Shown here piece by piece: positions 34,297-46,580 of a DNA stretch of 64,000 bases. Position 1 is the first letter of the stretch; each line of letters starts with the position of its first letter. The notes below the pieces were generated by a model, which saw nothing but the letters and a program-made list of their open reading frames with translations, searched no databases and was not told where the DNA came from. The position numbers and the translations under genes are program-made. The stretch spans positions 1 to 64,000 of the forward strand of contig NZ_FNEE01000008.1 in NCBI RefSeq assembly GCF_900099905.1, written 5' to 3'. Origin of the DNA: Mesorhizobium muleiense. Its GTDB lineage: Bacteria; Pseudomonadota; Alphaproteobacteria; Rhizobiales; Rhizobiaceae.

Positions 34297-35333
34297 GCCA
34301 GCGCTCCCGGTATCGCGTGAACCTTCGCTGCTGGTGCATAGGCGGTCATCCGCTGACCGGCGGCAAGCTCGGCGCAGCCGCCGGCCAGCGCTGCCGGAAT
34401 GCAGACAAGGACCTCCTGGCCACCGTCAAGCGCCAGCGTCAAGAGCCAGTTCTCGCCGCGGAACGCCTTGGCGCGCAGTGTTCCTTCGAGGGCCACGCCG
34501 TCTGCCCCGACGAGCTCCGCATCAAGATGGAAGCTTTCGGCGCGAATCATCAGGGTTTCGCCTGACGCTTCGGCGCCGTCGATCCTGCGCACCGAGCCCG
34601 GCGCCACAATGTTGGCCTCGCCCATGAACTCGGCGACGAAGCGGGTCGATGGACGATCATAGATCCGCTGCGGCGTATCGATCTGCTGGATGCGGCCAGA
34701 ATTCATCACCGCAATCCGGTCGGACATGATCAGCGCCTCGCGCTGGTCGTGGGTCACATAGATTGTGGTGATGCCCAGGTCATCGTGCAGACGCCGGATC
34801 TCGTACTGCATGGTTTCGCGCAGATTCTTGTCGAGCGCCGACAGCGGCTCGTCCATCAGCATCACGCGCGGTTCGAAGACGATTGCCCGCGCCAACGCCA
34901 CCCGTTGACGCTGGCCGCCGGACAGTGCGGCGATATTGCGCTCCGCCAGGCCATCCAGCTTGACGCGGGCCAGGGTGGCAAGCGCCCGCTGACGCGCCTC
35001 CGCTCTCGGCGTCTTGCGCAGCGCCAGCGGATACGCGACATTCGCCAGGACATTCATGTGGGGAAACAGGGCGTAATTCTGGAACACGATGCCGATGTCG
35101 CGTTTGTTGGGCGCCAGGCGGGTGATGTCGCGATCGCCCAACAAGAGTTTTCCGGAATCCGGCCGGACAAAACCGGCCAGAGCCATGAGCAGCGTGGTCT
35201 TGCCCGATCCCGATGGCCCCAGCAGCGTGAGGAACTCGCCAGCTTGAATGTCGAGCGAGACATCATCCAGCGCGACGTAGGACCCGTAAGCCTTGCTGAC
35301 GCTGTCGATGGTGATCGGGAGCGACGTCATCAT
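34293..35333 (-). CDS. ABC transporter ATP-binding protein, PotA-like
   Basis: 346 residues. Walker A is LLGPSGSGKTTLLMALAG (about residues 38-55), the Q-loop IGIVFQNYALFPHMNVLANV, the signature AALSGGQRQRVALARAIVFE, Walker B PRVMLMDEPLSALDKNLRE, and the H-loop TIYVTHDQREALIMSDRI. The C-terminal 90 residues form a TOBE-type regulatory domain (VRRIDGAEASGETLMIRAES). It drives import with the two permeases. The gene order from 36.4 to 31.7 kb is binding protein, ATPase, permease, permease, phosphorylase. Confidence 0.93.
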   Translation of the reverse strand: MMTSLPITIDSVSKAYGSYVALDDVSLDIQAGEFLTLLGPSGSGKTTLLMALAGFVRPDSGKLLLGDRDITRLAPNKRDIGIVFQNYALFPHMNVLANVAYPLALRKTPRAEARQRALATLARVKLDGLAERNIAALSGGQRQRVALARAIVFEPRVMLMDEPLSALDKNLRETMQYEIRRLHDDLGITTIYVTHDQREALIMSDRIAVMNSGRIQQIDTPQRIYDRPSTRFVAEFMGEANIVAPGSVRRIDGAEASGETLMIRAESFHLDAELVGADGVALEGTLRAKAFRGENWLLTLALDGGQEVLVCIPAALAGGCAELAAGQRMTAYAPAAKVHAIPGALA

Positions 35334-35358
35334 CTGCTCCAGCCTTGTCAGCCGAGAC

Positions 35359-36399
35359 TCAGCGGGCCATCATCTCGTCGAAGGCCTGTTGGGCAGCCTC
35401 GCCGTTCTTGACCCACCATTGTGAATTCGAAAACACCGAAGTGCCGGCATTTTCAGGCGCGGTCGCAAGCGTCTTCAGACGGTCCTCGGGAATGAGGCCA
35501 CCCTCATAGGCCGCAGGATTGACCGGGCCGTAGGCAATGAAATCGGTCAGCTTCGCAACACGCGCGGGCTGCGTCATCGCTGCGATGAGCTTCATCGCTG
35601 CTTCCTTGTTCGGCGCGCCCTTCGGCACCCCGAGGCAGTCCGTGCCGATGACCGACCCCTTGAACGTATAGTCAGCCGCGCCGCCATCTTTTTTCACGGT
35701 CTCTGCCCGTCCGTTCCAGGTAACGACCAGATCCGCCTCACCATCCTTCAGCAGCTGCGCGGATTGGGCTCCCGAGGTCCACCACACGGCGACATCCGGT
35801 TTGATCGCTTCAAGCCGCTTGATGGCGCGCTCCAGCCCTTCCGGCGTGCTGAGCACGGCATAGACCTCCGCCGGCGCCACGCCATCGGAGAGAAGCGCGA
35901 TTTCGATCGAGTCCTGCGCATTGGCGCGCAATGCGCGGCGGCCCGGGAATTTGGCAACGTCCCAGAACTCGGCCCAGGTCTTCGGCGGGTTGTCGCCATA
36001 GGTCTTGGTGCTCCACGACAGGACGGTGCCATAGGAATCGAACGGATAGCAGTAGTCGGACGCGGCACCCTCCGGCACGGATTTGGCATCGATGATCTTG
36101 TAGTCGAGGGGCTCCAGCAGCGATTGTGCGGCTGCCTGGGCGCCTTCCGGCGAGCCGAGGTGGATAATGTCAGTCGCAATTGCCCCCGAGGTGACCTGCA
36201 TCTTCAAGGCGGCCAGGCCGTCGCTCAGGGTCTCCTCGCGGACATCATAGCCAAGCTCTTTTGCAGCAGGGCCCCACATGGCCTCTTTCATGGCGTTGCC
36301 ATAATCGCCGCCTGCGGTCGTGATGGTGAGTGTTTGCGCGTGGACGGGCACGGCAGCCGAGATCGCGAATGCTGTTAAGGAAATGCGCAGCCAGGACAT
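35359..36399 (-). CDS. ABC transporter periplasmic binding protein, PotD-like
   Basis: 346 residues with a signal peptide (LRISLTAFAISAAVPVHAQT, cleavage near residue 21) and a PotD/AfuA-type fold: TLTITTAGGDYGNAMKEAMW, IDIIHLGSPEGAQAA-like text, DSYGTVLSWSTKTYGDNPPK, WAEFWDVAKFPGRRALRANA and AYGPVNPAAYEGGLIPEDRL. It captures the substrate for the importer. The ligand is unassigned: the fold covers polyamines, opines, thiamine and phosphonates. First gene of the operon, with the LacI operator 54 bases upstream of its start. Confidence 0.88.
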   Translation of the reverse strand: MSWLRISLTAFAISAAVPVHAQTLTITTAGGDYGNAMKEAMWGPAAKELGYDVREETLSDGLAALKMQVTSGAIATDIIHLGSPEGAQAAAQSLLEPLDYKIIDAKSVPEGAASDYCYPFDSYGTVLSWSTKTYGDNPPKTWAEFWDVAKFPGRRALRANAQDSIEIALLSDGVAPAEVYAVLSTPEGLERAIKRLEAIKPDVAVWWTSGAQSAQLLKDGEADLVVTWNGRAETVKKDGGAADYTFKGSVIGTDCLGVPKGAPNKEAAMKLIAAMTQPARVAKLTDFIAYGPVNPAAYEGGLIPEDRLKTLATAPENAGTSVFSNSQWWVKNGEAAQQAFDEMMAR

Positions 36400-36452
36400 A
36401 GGTTCTCCTCCCCAACGTCATCAAATATTGCCTGAAATGGCCATTTATTTGT

Positions 36453-36470
36453 AATCGTAACGTTACGATT
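36453..36470. promoter_or_regulatory. 18-bp perfect palindrome, LacI-family operator
   Basis: AATCGTAAC/GTTACGATT is a perfect 18-bp inverted repeat with a central CG, the standard LacI/GalR operator geometry. It lies in the divergent gap between the binding-protein gene (start 36399, minus) and the regulator gene (plus), 54 bases from the former. Confidence 0.85.
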
Positions 36471-36534
36471 GCATCAGAACACGCAGGAGTCAAGCTGCTT
36501 GCCACGGGCGTTCGGATTGACCGGGATGTCGAAT

Positions 36535-36550
36535 CCGGTAACGTTATGGC
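36535..36550. promoter_or_regulatory. second, weaker operator-like site TAACGTTA
   Basis: TAACGTTA at 36539-36546 repeats the central eight bases of the perfect palindrome at 36453-36470, about 77 bases away centre to centre. A second site at this distance could allow DNA looping or autoregulation. It overlaps the ATG at 36546, one reason to prefer the later start for the regulator. Confidence 0.5.
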
Positions 36551-36596
36551 GGTCAGCAAGTCAGCCGGCGCTTTCGCAAATGAAGTCGGGCGAACA

Positions 36597-37595
36597 ATGG
36601 CCAATCTGAAGCAGATCGCGGCGGAACTTTCCCTCTCGGTGACCACGGTGTCCCGCGCTCTGAAGGATGGGCCGGAAGTGCAGCCCTCGACCATAGCCCG
36701 CGTCAAGGAGGCGGCCAAGCGGGTCGGCTATCTGCCAAATCATCATGGTCGTGCGCTAAAAACCGGTCGAACGCTGACGCTGACGGCCGTACTCCCGATG
36801 GAGACCCGAGATCATCTGTCCGATCTGTTGAAGCTGCCTTTGATCGAAGGCATGACGCTGGCGGCGCGGCAAGCCGGTTATAGTCTGTCCATCTATTCCA
36901 CCACGCCCGACGACGATCCCGTCGAGAGTGTGCAGCGGCAGCTTCAGGCGCGCAGCACAGACGGACTGATCATCACACGCCTGGTGTCGGGTGATCCGCG
37001 CGTCAAGCTGCTGCTGGATCAACGCATGCCATTCGTCGCGTTTGGAAGAACCGACCTGGATACCGCGTATCCGTATGTCGATGTCGACAATGAACAGATT
37101 GCCTACGAGGCAACGCGACGGCTCATGGACAAGGGCTGTCGACGCATTGCTCTGCAACTTCTGGTTCCGGAGGATCAGGCGAGTGCCATGCGTCTTTCCG
37201 GCTATGCAAGGGCAATGGCCGAGGCCGGCATCCCGATCGACCAATCGCTGATCGGTCATGGCATGTTCACCATGGAATCGAGCGCGGCCTGGTTCGATCG
37301 CTTGCTGGCTTGCTCAGATCCGCCGACAGGCTTGGCATGCGCCAACGAACTCGGCCTGCTGGGGGCGCTGCACGCTCTTGGCAAAAGAGGTCTTGCGCCG
37401 GGGAGCGACGTCCACATCGTCACGCGTGACAGCACACGGCTGGCACGCTTCCTGCCGGCAAAGATCGAAGTTCATTACGTTGATATGGCGGCTGTCGGAC
37501 GCAAGCTTGTCGAAGTCCTGGAGAGCCGGATCATCAATCCGCTCGGGCCGGTGGAGACAATTTTGCTCAAGGGTGAATTCGACCCCGGCGAATAG
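36597..37595 (+). CDS. LacI-family transcriptional regulator of the transporter operon
   Basis: 332 residues from ATG 36597. The helix-turn-helix is LKQIAAELSLSVTTVSRALK (about residues 4-23), followed by VKEAAKRVGYLPNHHGRALK with the hinge helix. The ligand-binding domain of periplasmic-binding-protein fold runs from TLTLTAVLPMETRDHLSDLL, through DGLIITRLVSGDPRVKLLLD and DNEQIAYEATRRLMDKGCRR, to the C-terminus. It probably represses the divergent transporter-phosphorylase operon until its substrate is present. An upstream ATG at 36546 would add 17 residues that do not fit the family and overlaps an operator-like site. Confidence 0.9.
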   Translation: MANLKQIAAELSLSVTTVSRALKDGPEVQPSTIARVKEAAKRVGYLPNHHGRALKTGRTLTLTAVLPMETRDHLSDLLKLPLIEGMTLAARQAGYSLSIYSTTPDDDPVESVQRQLQARSTDGLIITRLVSGDPRVKLLLDQRMPFVAFGRTDLDTAYPYVDVDNEQIAYEATRRLMDKGCRRIALQLLVPEDQASAMRLSGYARAMAEAGIPIDQSLIGHGMFTMESSAAWFDRLLACSDPPTGLACANELGLLGALHALGKRGLAPGSDVHIVTRDSTRLARFLPAKIEVHYVDMAAVGRKLVEVLESRIINPLGPVETILLKGEFDPGE

Positions 37596-37645
37596 CCTGC
37601 GCGCATATTCAACCACTGATTGTATCAGCCGCATTTCTGTGGCGT

Positions 37646-37663
37646 CAAAGCGATTTCGCTTTG
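37646..37663. terminator. hairpin between convergent genes
   Basis: CAAAGCG (37646-37652), loop ATTT, CGCTTTG (37657-37663), followed by GCTGTAAAAATGC. Placed between the ends of the LacI gene and the DUF1499 gene, it could end transcription from either side. Confidence 0.55.
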
Positions 37664-37684
37664 GCTGTAAAAATGCTCTGGACG

Positions 37685-38479
37685 TCACTCGGCCGGGGCC
37701 GTACCGACCTGGCCGGCGACTTCCTGATCCAGCTCGGCCAGGAAATCCACGATGCGGGCCGCATTGTCGCCAAGGTCGTAGCGGCCGTAACGCGAGGCCG
37801 AACGCATGTCGACGAGGACCGCATCGCCATCGTCGGTCACACGGATGGCGACGTCGGCGGGAAGGCTGAGGATGAAGCTCCTGGCCAGGGCGTTGATCGT
37901 CACCTCGCTTTGCCCGATCGCACGCGGAAACGGCGCCGCAAGCTGCCAGTCCCGACGACCGAGCACGGTTTCGACGGCTTCCAGGACCCGATCGAAAGGC
38001 AGATTGTAGCTGCGTCCGGTGACCAGCGGATAGGTCTCGGTCTGCAGCCGCCGCTCGCCCGGGGTCGGCGGCGAAAGCGCGTTCATATCCCCGGTCCGGG
38101 TGCTGGTGTCGAGCACCGGCGGATCGTCGAAATCCGTCGAGTTGTCCCTGAGCGGTGGAGAAGTCGCTGCCCAGTAGGCGGCAATGCCAAAAGGAACAAG
38201 CACCAGCAGTGCCAGCACCGTGCCGACGGTGAGATCGCGGCCGCCACGGTCGCCGAAATTCCACAGTCTCGAAAACGCAAATCCGGCGAACAGAAGCGCA
38301 AAGGCGGCAAGCAGCGCGACAATGCCGAGCACCCAAAGGAAAGCCGGCGTTTCAACAAGCTGATAGCCGTGGCCGACGAGAACGGTCAGCAGCAGGACCG
38401 CCGAAAAAGCGCCTGTCCGCCGCGACCAGCCGGCCGCCCTCGACGTCTGTCGCTCGGGAGTTTTCATCATTTTCAGCAC
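37685..38479 (-). CDS. DUF1499-domain membrane protein
   Basis: 264 residues. Three membrane helices are in the N-terminal part: FSAVLLLTVLVGHGYQLVET, AFLWVLGIVALLAAFALLFA and VGTVLALLVLVPFGIAAYWA. The DUF1499 domain follows from about residue 165 (PFDRVLEAVETVLGRRDWQL, IGQSEVTINALARSFILSLP, DDGDAVLVDMRSASRYGRYD, LGDNAARIVDFLAELDQEVA). GTG 38479 or ATG 38467 may be the start. Function unknown; the domain is common in rhizobial envelope proteins. A broken copy lies at 26577-26955. Confidence 0.82.
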   Translation of the reverse strand: MLKMMKTPERQTSRAAGWSRRTGAFSAVLLLTVLVGHGYQLVETPAFLWVLGIVALLAAFALLFAGFAFSRLWNFGDRGGRDLTVGTVLALLVLVPFGIAAYWAATSPPLRDNSTDFDDPPVLDTSTRTGDMNALSPPTPGERRLQTETYPLVTGRSYNLPFDRVLEAVETVLGRRDWQLAAPFPRAIGQSEVTINALARSFILSLPADVAIRVTDDGDAVLVDMRSASRYGRYDLGDNAARIVDFLAELDQEVAGQVGTAPAE

Positions 38480-38546
38480 TGCTTCACCCCGGACCGGCGC
38501 TTAAAGCCGTTCAGCGGCGGCTTGTAGGCGAAGGACGTCATGTCAG

Positions 38547-40175
<1,629 letters not shown>

Positions 40176-40185
40176 TCTTCTCCTC

Positions 40186-40220
40186 CCATTGGTTTTCGTT
40201 CCCCCACTGGTTTTCGCTCC
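40186..40220 (-). repeat. 18-bp tandem duplication upstream of the acyl-CoA ligase
   Basis: CCATTGGTTTTCGTTCC (40186-40202) is repeated as CCACTGGTTTTCGCTCC (40204-40220). It begins at the ribosome-site side of the ligase start. Confidence 0.85.
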
Positions 40221-40371
40221 ATTGTGGGACGAACAAGCGGATTGTCCAGCCATGACCGGGCAGAAGCAGCCCATTGTTCGAAAAGGCAGGGAAAACCGCC
40301 ACAATCCGGCCATTGTCGACATTAACTTTGATTAATGGTAGGGGTGTGATTGGCGAATGAAAGAGGTTCGC

Positions 40372-40728
40372 ATGGACGCGCAGCTCGACGACAAAGCTCT
40401 CGAAGATTCGCTTGCCGAAAGCCTGGCCGATTTGGTGCCGGACGCCAAAACCGTTTCCGAGGACGAATTCGTCGAAGTCGTCGGCGGCGCCCTTGAGGCG
40501 GTCGGCGGCACGCTGCTGTTCAAGATGTGCGTTCAGAACGAAGGCGAAAGCCAGCACGTCGCCGCGGCTTGCGTCGGCGATGGCGGCAACCGCCAGTTCC
40601 TGCTTCTTACCTTGCCGACCGGCGGTGGTGCGCTCAAGGTCGAAACCGCGTCGCGAAGCACCAATCCTGTCGCCGGTATCGCCGCCGCCTATGCCGGGCT
40701 GATGGACGCGTTTCAGGCTGCCGCCTGA
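40372..40728 (+). CDS. small conserved protein of unknown function
   Basis: 118 residues, acidic, without signal peptide or membrane segment. A helical N-terminus (LDDKALEDSLAESLADLVPD) is followed by a beta-rich part (GTLLFKMCVQNEGESQHVAA, RQFLLLTLPTGGGALKVETA) and a final helix. ATG 40372 has AAGAGG 6 bases upstream; ATG 40357 lacks a site. The family was not recognised. The stop codon lies in the first copy of a 17-bp tandem repeat. Confidence 0.65.
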   Translation: MDAQLDDKALEDSLAESLADLVPDAKTVSEDEFVEVVGGALEAVGGTLLFKMCVQNEGESQHVAAACVGDGGNRQFLLLTLPTGGGALKVETASRSTNPVAGIAAAYAGLMDAFQAAA

Positions 40729-40790
40729 TCGGTCATCGGCCCTGATCGGTCATCAGCCCTGATAGGTCATCGGCCCTGATCGGTCATAGC
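40724..40790 (+). repeat. 17-bp tandem repeat x4 spanning a stop codon
   Basis: CCTGATCGGTCATCGGC at 40724-40740, then variants at 40741-40757, 40758-40774 and 40775-40790. The TGA of the preceding gene (40726-40728) belongs to copy 1, and each further copy repeats that TGA. Confidence 0.95.
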
Positions 40791-40909
40791 CATGCTCGAT
40801 TTGACGAGAGATCCTTCAACGCCAAAAGGCGATGGAGCCCCCGCATTCGACAGCGCCCTTGCGTAGCGCGCACGCCCTACACACCTTAGGTCGTGCAAGG
40901 AGAACCGTC

Positions 40910-41299
40910 ATGGACCAGACCGCCAATCCGTCACCCGGCTTTCAGCGCAACCCGGATAAAGTCATTACCATCGAGCCGTACAGCGGAACTGTGACCGTAC
41001 GCGCCGGCGACACGGTCATTGCCTCGTCCAGGAGGGCCAAGGTGTTGACCGAATCCCCCTACCCCCGGGTCCTCTACATTCCATTCGAAGACATCGATTT
41101 CGACCAGCTTCGCAAGACGGACTTGTCGACTTATTGCCCATTCAAGGGCGATGCGAGCTATTGGAGCGTGCTGCCTGCCGCGGAAGCAGGCAAGGATGCG
41201 ATGTGGGCCTATGAGCAGCCTTTCGACGAGATGATCGAAATCCGCGATCACGGCGCGTTCTATCCCAACAAGGTGACGGTCGAAGCCAAACCAGCCTGA
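40910..41299 (+). CDS. DUF427-family protein
   Basis: 129 residues that fit the DUF427 fold: ITIEPYSGTVTVRAGDTVIA, SSRRAKVLTESPYPRVLYIP, FEDIDFDQLRKTDLSTYCPF, KGDASYWSV and DHGAFYPNKVTV. YIPFEDI, the TYCPFKG segment and the AFYP ending are the family hallmarks. The start ATG 40910 has AAGGAG upstream. Function is unknown; the proteins are small, cytoplasmic and widespread. Its stop lies in a 15-bp tandem repeat. Confidence 0.88.
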   Translation: MDQTANPSPGFQRNPDKVITIEPYSGTVTVRAGDTVIASSRRAKVLTESPYPRVLYIPFEDIDFDQLRKTDLSTYCPFKGDASYWSVLPAAEAGKDAMWAYEQPFDEMIEIRDHGAFYPNKVTVEAKPA

Positions 41300-41335
41300 G
41301 CCGGGCCAGCCTGAGCAGGGCCAGCCTGAGCAGGG
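41291..41335 (+). repeat. 15-bp tandem repeat x3 spanning a stop codon
   Basis: CCAGCCTGAGCCGGG (41291-41305), CCAGCCTGAGCAGGG (41306-41320) and the same again (41321-41335). The DUF427 stop TGA (41297-41299) lies in the first copy. Confidence 0.95.
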
Positions 41336-41395
41336 ACGGCTCGCGGCCTGTCCCGCCGATCGTTCGCTGGCACGGCCATGGCCGACGTCGGCCCC

Positions 41396-44074
<2,679 letters not shown>

Positions 44075-44310
44075 GCTTGCTCTCCGGTTGCAGGAGATTG
44101 AAAAGATTGACGAAGCCGAAGTCCCGCCGTGTCCCTGCACGAGCGATATGATGCTGCAGTGCGAAAGGCAAGCCGTCGGCAAGCCAGCCGGCTTCTACAA
44201 TCGATTAAGAAAAAGCGATGACAAAAAGACTTGCGGCTCGGCGGCCAGTTGAAGAGTACAAAACAGGAACTATGGTAACGCCATGTGACTGACCGAAACC
44301 CTGGGCGTGT

Positions 44311-44419
44311 CCAAAATGCCGGCGGCACCATCGTCAAGCCGATCTTCTCATTCCCCGGCGGCAGGCGGTTCCATTTCGTCGATCCGGCCGGCAATGAAAT
44401 CGCCGTTTGGGGTGAATAG
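44311..44419 (+). pseudogene. VOC/glyoxalase-family gene fragment
   Basis: The last 36 codons of a VOC-fold protein remain: NAGGTIVKPIFSFPGGRRFH and FVDPAGNEIAVWGE, then TAG at 44417-44419. FxDPAGNxIAVW is the family's final metal-ligand strand. No start or upstream domain is left. Confidence 0.75.
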
Positions 44420-44582
44420 TCGCCATCGCCCAACAGCAGACGATGATATGCGACGCCAATCTGCGGGAACCGGTGGACCAGTTCCGCGCACTTTTCATTC
44501 TCGGCATGTCGGCCATTCTCGGCATTGAGCTTTCCGTCGGCTCGTCCTATAAGGCCGCGCGCAGCGGGCATGTTGCGACTGT

Positions 44583-44657
44583 TGGGGCGTAGCCAAGTGG
44601 TAAGGCATCGGTTTTTGGTACCGACAATCCCAGGTTCGAATCCTGGCGCCCCAGCCA
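44583..44657 (+). tRNA. tRNA-Gln (anticodon TTG)
   Basis: The acceptor stem TGGGGCG pairs with CGCCCCA, the anticodon loop is GTTTTTGGT with TTG, the T-arm carries GGTTCGAATCC, and the discriminator G and an encoded CCA follow (44654-44657). All arms pair. Reads CAA codons. Confidence 0.95.
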
Positions 44658-44681
44658 AACCTCTTTTTTAGTTAATTTTCA

Positions 44682-44715
44682 AACGCTTAGCACACATTAG
44701 AAACTGCTAAGTGTT
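44682..44715. terminator. stem-loop after tRNA-Gln
   Basis: AACGCTTAGCA (44682-44692) pairs with TGCTAAGTGTT (44705-44715), with one G-T pair. It follows a CTTTTTTAG tract at 44662-44670. May end the tRNA transcript. Confidence 0.4.
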
Positions 44716-44774
44716 ACAGACAAGCGGATGATCCACATGGCGTTCTATCCGCATCATTCGGACCGGGAGGCGGC

Positions 44775-44990
44775 ATGGATCTTCGATGGTCAATAAACCT
44801 GCTTGAGGACGGCGCTGTCGTCACTCAGGACGGCGAATATCTCGGAACTTGGGGAATCGATGAATCGGACGCGATATATGAATTCACGCCAGACGGTGCA
44901 GCAGACCCGTTGCTGTGCAGTGGATTTGTGAAGTTCCTATGCGATCACATTAAACAGTGGCACAGCCAGCAACAGAGCGGCGGCGCGTGA
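44775..44990 (+). CDS. small hypothetical protein
   Basis: 71 residues (MDLRWSINLLEDGAVVTQDG, then FTPDGAADPLLCSGFVKFLC). GGGAGG at 44765-44770 sits 4-5 bases before ATG 44775, a good ribosome site. No signal peptide and no recognised family. First of several small ORFs in the AT-richer stretch after the tRNA. Confidence 0.55.
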   Translation: MDLRWSINLLEDGAVVTQDGEYLGTWGIDESDAIYEFTPDGAADPLLCSGFVKFLCDHIKQWHSQQQSGGA

Positions 44991-45110
44991 GCCATTCGCG
45001 ATCGATCCTTGAACACCAGTGCCAAGTGATGTTGCTCGGTCGAAACTATTCCCTTGCGTTGTAGCTTAGTGATGACGCATGACTCAGATGGGCATTGGGG
45101 GGGATTTCAA

Positions 45111-45515
45111 TTGAACAAGATGTTGATTGTTGCGGCCGCTGGACTAGCGCTGTCCGGCTGCCAGAGTGCAGCCTTTGGTGTCCGGACCGGAAGCGTGCTT
45201 GCGTCGCAGCGCGAGCCATCCACCGTGGAGGTTAATGGTATCCTCAATGCGATGCGGGAATATCTTTATGACCCGTATTCGGTCCGAGATGCCGAAATCT
45301 CGAAGGTGATCGATCTAGGCGGAACGGCAACAGTGTGCGTCAAAGCAAACGCCAAGAACCAGATGGGCGGTTACATTGGCCGTAAGACAGTGATGGTCTA
45401 CATGAACGCCATCGGGAAGCCTTTCGCGATCAACCAGGATGTCTACGCCGTTAGCGGCTGTAACCAGCTAACCTATCGGCGATTTGTCGAGATCGAGCAG
45501 TTGAAAGCCCTTTGA
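45111..45515 (+). CDS. small lipoprotein of unknown function
   Basis: 134 residues from TTG 45111, with a GGGGGGGA tract about 7 bases upstream. The signal peptide ends in a lipobox (AAAGLALSGCQSA, Cys about residue 17), so it should be lipid-anchored. The rest is AFGVRTGSVLASQREPSTVE, ILNAMREYLYDPYSVRDAEI, VCVKANAKNQMGGYIGRKTV. The segment LYDPYSVRDAEI followed by a CVKANAKNQMGGY strand is a pattern seen in other small rhizobial lipoproteins. An earlier ATG at 45054 would bury the signal peptide and is rejected. Confidence 0.7.
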   Translation: MNKMLIVAAAGLALSGCQSAAFGVRTGSVLASQREPSTVEVNGILNAMREYLYDPYSVRDAEISKVIDLGGTATVCVKANAKNQMGGYIGRKTVMVYMNAIGKPFAINQDVYAVSGCNQLTYRRFVEIEQLKAL

Positions 45516-45626
45516 CAAGAACGCGCTCGGGACAAAAAGTTCGAAAAACTACCAAGAAAACCCCAGCCATCATTATAGATGATTTCAATTCCTGATGTAG
45601 AGCATTCTAGCTCTCCCATTTAGGGC

Positions 45627-45782
45627 TCAATCGACCGCGCCGGGATCAGCGGGAACGCCCTCGATAAAATCGCCATTGAGAGGCTGGAACTGCTTATGGA
45701 ATTCGCGAAGCGGTGTCGCCCAAACCTTGCCGCTTTTCCAGTCCGCGACACGGTAGAGAACGGCGCTGCTCCGCCTAATAGT
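45627..45782 (-). pseudogene. DUF1653-like gene fragment
   Basis: A minus-strand frame closed by TGA (complement of 45627-45629) encodes SAVLYRVADWKSGKVWATPL, REFHKQFQPLNGDFIEG, which resembles the end of DUF1653-type proteins (vYRv.dw.sGk.W..Pl..F). An in-frame stop lies just upstream, so only about 50 codons remain. Confidence 0.5.
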
Positions 45783-45813
45783 TTAAAGGTACCGTTGATC
45801 AAAGGGGATCAGA

Positions 45814-46128
45814 ATGCGTGCAGTCGTCGTATTGGGTCTAATTATTTGCGCCGGCACTGCACGGGCTAGCGAATTAGAGGTTCTTCTCAGCGAGAAAATT
45901 GGAGGCTGCTTAGTCATTCCGGTCGATATCGCGACGCCGTTCAAAGTGACTTTTGAGGTCACGTTGGATAAAGCCGACAAGGCACAGACTGTTGCTGTGG
46001 TTGCTTACGAGCCTCACTCAGAGTCGATGGCGAAGGCCGCTCCGATCCTTGCACGAGGCGTGAAACGGTGTTGGCCGCCGGGAATCAAAACAAACCCAGT
46101 TCGATTCACATTTTCGATGGACGAATAG
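45814..46128 (+). CDS. small secreted protein, possibly TonB/TolA C-terminal-like
   Basis: 104 residues. A signal peptide (VVVLGLIICAGTARA) is followed by about 80 residues: FKVTFEVTLDKADKAQTVAV, ESMAKAAPILARGVKRCWPP, then NPVRFTFSMDE. Strand, helix with AA.ILARGVKRCWPP, and final strand is the outline of TonB/TolA C-terminal domains, but the rest of those proteins is absent. AAGGGGA precedes ATG 45814. Two Cys residues could form a disulfide. Confidence 0.6.
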   Translation: MRAVVVLGLIICAGTARASELEVLLSEKIGGCLVIPVDIATPFKVTFEVTLDKADKAQTVAVVAYEPHSESMAKAAPILARGVKRCWPPGIKTNPVRFTFSMDE

Positions 46129-46337
46129 AACCAGAATTTCCGTGCTTGTTTGCAATTAATGGCTATCAGCCGAGAAATTTTCAGCTTGTCCACCAAATAA
46201 ACTGTTCGCCCATCGAGGTCCGCAACTGAGCTTTAGTGGTAATGCCCGCTGGCGCCGATTGGTGAGCTTTTGAACCAGGCCAAGCTATGATAACGCGTGA
46301 TTAGTAGGGCGAATTGACTGCAAGAAGAGGGGAACGT

Positions 46338-46580
46338 TTGAGCCGCATTTTGGTAACGGTCATCGCAGGAATCTGCTTCACAATATCGACTGCTTCGGCC
46401 GGGCAGTTAGAGCAAAACATCAATTACTTGGCACGTATGGCAGATGGCAAATTGCATCGGGCTGCAAAAATTTCAGGTGACATCTATGGCCTATTGAAAA
46501 GGTGCCCGGCGCTGAGACCAAGCGAAAGTGGAAAAGCCGTGATGGCTGTCCCCCTCCTTTTTGAACGAGGGGCTAGATAA
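46338..46580 (+). CDS. small secreted hypothetical protein, maybe frameshifted
   Basis: 80 residues from TTG 46338 (AGAGGGGA upstream), with signal peptide VTVIAGICFTISTASA and then QLEQNINYLARMADGKLHRA. The frame ends at 46580. In the next frame, LNEGLDKHLAPPAKFERVVR and VFNGAYRKALLSKVSCKAGK continue to a TAG at 46705-46707. That reads like the real C-terminus after a frameshift near the CCCCCTCCTTTTT run at 46550-46562. Not recognised. Confidence 0.45.
   Translation: MSRILVTVIAGICFTISTASAGQLEQNINYLARMADGKLHRAAKISGDIYGLLKRCPALRPSESGKAVMAVPLLFERGAR

Noticed and set aside
40724..40790. Possible CRISPR array (four 17-bp repeats)
   Set aside because: The copies are directly adjacent without spacers, so this is a tandem repeat. 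The same holds for 52289-52372.
44583..44657. tRNA-Gln as proven integration site
   Set aside because: No integrase gene and no second copy of the tRNA 3' end was seen in the window.
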